DNA of 6,185 bases from the NCBI GenBank assembly GCA_016934355.1, contig JAFGTA010000186.1, positions 1-6,185 on the forward strand, in the 5' to 3' direction. The position numbers and the translations under genes are program-made. Positions 5,534 to 6,185 of the stretch are shown here, in pieces; position 1 is the first letter of the stretch; each line of letters begins with the position of its first letter. This stretch comes from Candidatus Bathyarchaeota archaeon (lineage in GTDB: Archaea > Thermoproteota > Bathyarchaeia > TCS64). Under the pieces are notes generated by a model. That model was not told the DNA's origin. It did no database searches and saw only the letters and a program-made list of their open reading frames with translations.

Positions 5534-5830
5534 ATGGAGGAACAGGTCTTACAGCAGATAATGGCTGAGCTATGTGAGCTGAAGCTGCTGTACAAGACGC
5601 TAGTTGAAAAGCTTGTACGAGTCGCGGAGGCTACGCCCGAGGAAGCGGAGGCGGTCAGCGCCGACGACGGGTATGCAGACGAGGAAGAGCTTCTAAAGAT
5701 GCTGAAGCAACCTTTTCTCTCTACGAGTTATTTATTCAAATGGACGAGAATTTGTGAAATAAAAGATATAAATAATAGGATTAAACCTATCCCCCAGTAT
5801 ATTTTTGCGTTATTTTCCAAGCTAAAATAA
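5534..5830 (+). CDS. Small coiled-coil-type hypothetical protein, 3' part probably replaced
   Basis: ATG 5534 gives 98 residues. Residues 1-58 are archaeal in base use (about 59% G+C) and begin MEEQVLQQIMAELCELKLL, a heptad-like amphipathic helix, followed by an acidic Ala/Glu stretch (EATPEEAEAVSADD) and EEELLKMLK. From about residue 59, near base 5708, the DNA turns strongly AT-rich and the coding sense is lost: the last 40 residues are antisense to the membrane-protein gene on the other strand. The likely reading is a native small gene of unknown function whose end was cut by inserted DNA and which now runs through to a chance stop at 5828-5830. The TTG at 5510 is a less likely start, as it collides with the TATA-like box. 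No family is recognised; a DNA-binding or adaptor helical protein is only a guess. Confidence 0.5.
   Translation: MEEQVLQQIMAELCELKLLYKTLVEKLVRVAEATPEEAEAVSADDGYADEEELLKMLKQPFLSTSYLFKWTRICEIKDINNRIKPIPQYIFALFSKLK
5706..5712. other. Base-composition boundary, probable border of acquired DNA
   Basis: Hand counts give about 59% G+C for 5581-5700 and about 24% for 5821-6180, with the change falling within a few bases of 5708. It cuts the coiled-coil ORF. No tRNA gene, direct repeat or integrase is visible on the left side, so the mechanism cannot be named. A misjoined contig would look the same. Confidence 0.55.
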
Positions 5831-6185
5831 TATTCACCTAAATATAGAAAATAATATACAACGTTTATAAATGATAGACAAATCATCATTTTAGATACGT
5901 CTTTATGTTTCATATTAACATAATTCCCAACAATCATTAACATTGTGATAATCACATAAATAATCAAATCATTGTTATGTATTAATGAAGTTCGTATTAA
6001 TGATGGATCGATAATTTGTTCAGAGTCTAGACCAAGTCCTACTAAAGCAAATAAAAGAGGCAGTACTAAAAATGCCATGTTTAATTTATAATAATATTTT
6101 TTTATATCAGTAAACAAAACAGGCATTTTAAATAACGAGTAATTTAATGAAATAAGTATGAACATTATAAGGTATTTTTCAACGA
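5728..6185 (-). CDS. AT-rich multi-pass membrane protein, 5' end probably beyond the window
   Basis: The minus-strand frame ends at TAA 5730-5728 and stays open to the right edge; an ATG at 6165 would give 145 aa, but it has neither a ribosome site nor a well-placed TATA box, so the true start may lie outside. Counted from that ATG, four hydrophobic segments are seen at about 29-46, 67-84, 93-110 and 121-141, joined by short Lys/Asn/Tyr-rich loops, with a C-terminal HLNK tail. This fits an integral membrane protein; an isolated fragment of a larger transporter or polymerase cannot be excluded. No family motif is recognised. Codons are strongly A/T-ending (TTA, ATA, AAT), unlike the GC-rich genes to the left, and G+C is about 24%, which points to acquired DNA. 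Confidence 0.6.
   Translation of the reverse strand, partial: VEKYLIMFILISLNYSLFKMPVLFTDIKKYYYKLNMAFLVLPLLFALVGLGLDSEQIIDPSLIRTSLIHNNDLIIYVIITMLMIVGNYVNMKHKDVSKMMICLSFINVVYYFLYLGEYYFSLENNAKIYWGIGLILLFISFISQILVHLNK

Noticed and set aside
1..6185. CRISPR array or insertion-sequence ends
   Set aside because: No regularly spaced repeats, transposase motifs or terminal inverted repeats with target duplications were seen.

Overview
The window looks like a GC-rich archaeal chromosome, most likely a Thermoproteota-type thermophile (inference). The evidence is: T/A-rich boxes centred about 27 nt upstream of start codons, as in leaderless archaeal transcripts; genes ending in bare poly-T tracts; frequent AGG (Arg) and ATA (Ile) codons; and a UxaA-family enzyme split into two subunits. 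The last ~475 bases differ sharply: by hand count about 24% G+C (5821-6180), against about 59% just before (5581-5700).

Left part (1-1053, minus strand): a two-gene operon for a split UxaA/SuyB-type lyase, with a small SAF-domain subunit (781-1053) and a large subunit (1-778, cut by the window edge). It is divergent from what follows.

Middle (1181-4148, plus strand): two tandem M20D amidohydrolase genes of 482 and 481 aa, both close to E. coli AbgB (p-aminobenzoyl-glutamate hydrolase subunit B). They are collinear without gaps over about 450 residues, with about 75% identity by hand count. Each has its own TATA-like box placed for a leaderless transcript and its own poly-T terminator, so they are a duplicated pair of separate transcription units rather than an operon. 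No AbgA-type partner is visible.

Right-centre (4241-5218, minus strand): a nitrilase-superfamily amidase with the full Glu-Lys-Glu-Cys set of the aliphatic amidase/formamidase type, convergent with the second AbgB-like gene. Its ATG has a strong GGAGG site lying inside a tiny upstream ORF. The 5219-5533 interval holds a near-symmetric TATA element, a 9-bp-arm inverted repeat and a possible 30-aa ORF on the plus strand.

Right end (5534-6185): a short coiled-coil-type gene whose GC-rich 5' half runs into AT-rich DNA near 5708, followed by an AT-rich antisense gene for a multi-pass membrane protein. This looks like the border of acquired DNA.

Together the central genes suggest amide or N-acyl-amino-acid breakdown: M20D enzymes cut amide bonds to amino acids, the nitrilase-type amidase releases ammonia, and the UxaA-type lyase handles a hydroxy-acid. 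Only the gene families are well supported; the shared pathway and the substrates are inference.
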